Below are positions 31,949 through 32,107 of a DNA stretch of 32,107 nt, piece by piece (the stretch's first letter is position 1; each line of letters opens with the position of its first letter). The stretch comes from an uncultured Oscillospiraceae bacterium (GTDB lineage Bacteria; Bacillota; Clostridia; Oscillospirales; Oscillospiraceae): assembly GCA_900757415.1 (NCBI GenBank), contig CAAENU010000046.1:1-32107 (forward strand), written 5' to 3'. A model generated the notes under the pieces. The model was not told where the DNA came from. It worked only from the letters and a program-made list of their open reading frames with translations, and searched no databases. The translations under genes and the position numbers were made by a program.

Positions 31949-32107
31949 ATGGATATCTGGAAAGAATTGCAGGACGAGGGCGTGGATCACGCGCTGCTGG
32001 AGGAGATCCGCCGCTTTGCCGCCGCCCACCCGGTGCCGCCGGAAGCGGCGGCCAGGATCCCGAAACCCCGCTATTTCTATTATGGCCGCGAGGTCTGGGA
32101 GAGCGCC
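31949..32107 (+). CDS. N-terminus of a probable MoxR-like AAA ATPase (partial)
   Basis: A 53-codon open frame runs off the window end: MDIWKELQDEGVDHALLEEI and so on to PKPRYFYYGREVWESA. AAAGGAG upstream and a TATAAT at 31909-31914 (no clear -35) support a real start. The short helical leader followed by P-x-P-R-Y-x-Y-Y-G-x-E-V-W resembles the region just ahead of the Walker A motif in AAA_5/MoxR-type ATPases of related gut Clostridia. The P-loop itself is outside the window, so the assignment is tentative. The gene diverges from the amidohydrolase gene. Confidence 0.5.
   Translation, partial: MDIWKELQDEGVDHALLEEIRRFAAAHPVPPEAAARIPKPRYFYYGREVWESA

Overview
The window looks like chromosomal DNA of a GC-rich, spore-forming, anaerobic gut-type Clostridia, most likely in or near the Oscillospiraceae. 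This is inferred from a giant fused 2-hydroxyacyl-CoA dehydratase activase, spoVT, a T-box in front of a TGS-less thrS, a K+-dependent membrane pyrophosphatase, strong AGGAGG ribosome binding sites and consensus sigma-A promoters. No tRNA, rRNA, CRISPR array, insertion sequence or phage module was seen.

Layout. 1-818: 3' end of a small (p)ppGpp synthetase, then about 650 bp with only decayed-looking coding traces and a minus-strand terminator. 819-5045: a 1408-residue BadF/BadG-BadF/BadG-DUF2229-HgdB-like fusion. 5214-7951: a HAD phosphatase, then a thrS T-box leader and thrS. 8361-13976: a five-gene ABC importer operon (DUF3798-type lipoprotein, double ATPase, two RbsC-like permeases, a small membrane-anchored protein). 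14078-15526: a PepD-type dipeptidase. 15864-19024: a TAXI-type TRAP transporter (binding lipoprotein plus fused permease). 19525-21615: pyrophosphatase. 21749-25475: a DUF6512-like membrane protein, then an XpaC/TelA/TPM-domain cluster. 25513-27393 (minus): a large lipoprotein with an HExxH motif, divergent from spoVT (27618-28157). 28207-31694 (minus): homoserine dehydrogenase, a DUF5662-like protein and an amidohydrolase. 31949-end: start of a probable AAA ATPase gene.

How the genes work together. The two uptake systems and the dipeptidase suggest scavenging of small organic solutes and peptides. The fused activase fits amino-acid or hydroxyacid fermentation, and the pyrophosphatase recovers energy from PPi as an ion gradient. 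The XpaC/TelA/TPM genes look like a cell-envelope stress module.

Most unusual observation: the TAXI binding protein at 15864-16865 appears circularly permuted. The segment that normally ends these proteins (TVAVGA... to ...HPGAAKYF) sits directly after the lipoprotein signal. The protein ends exactly where that segment would normally begin. Other points of interest are stable hairpins without a U-tract behind both binding-protein genes, an altered Walker B in the ABC ATPase, the propeller-like HExxH lipoprotein, and several promoter-linked repeats.
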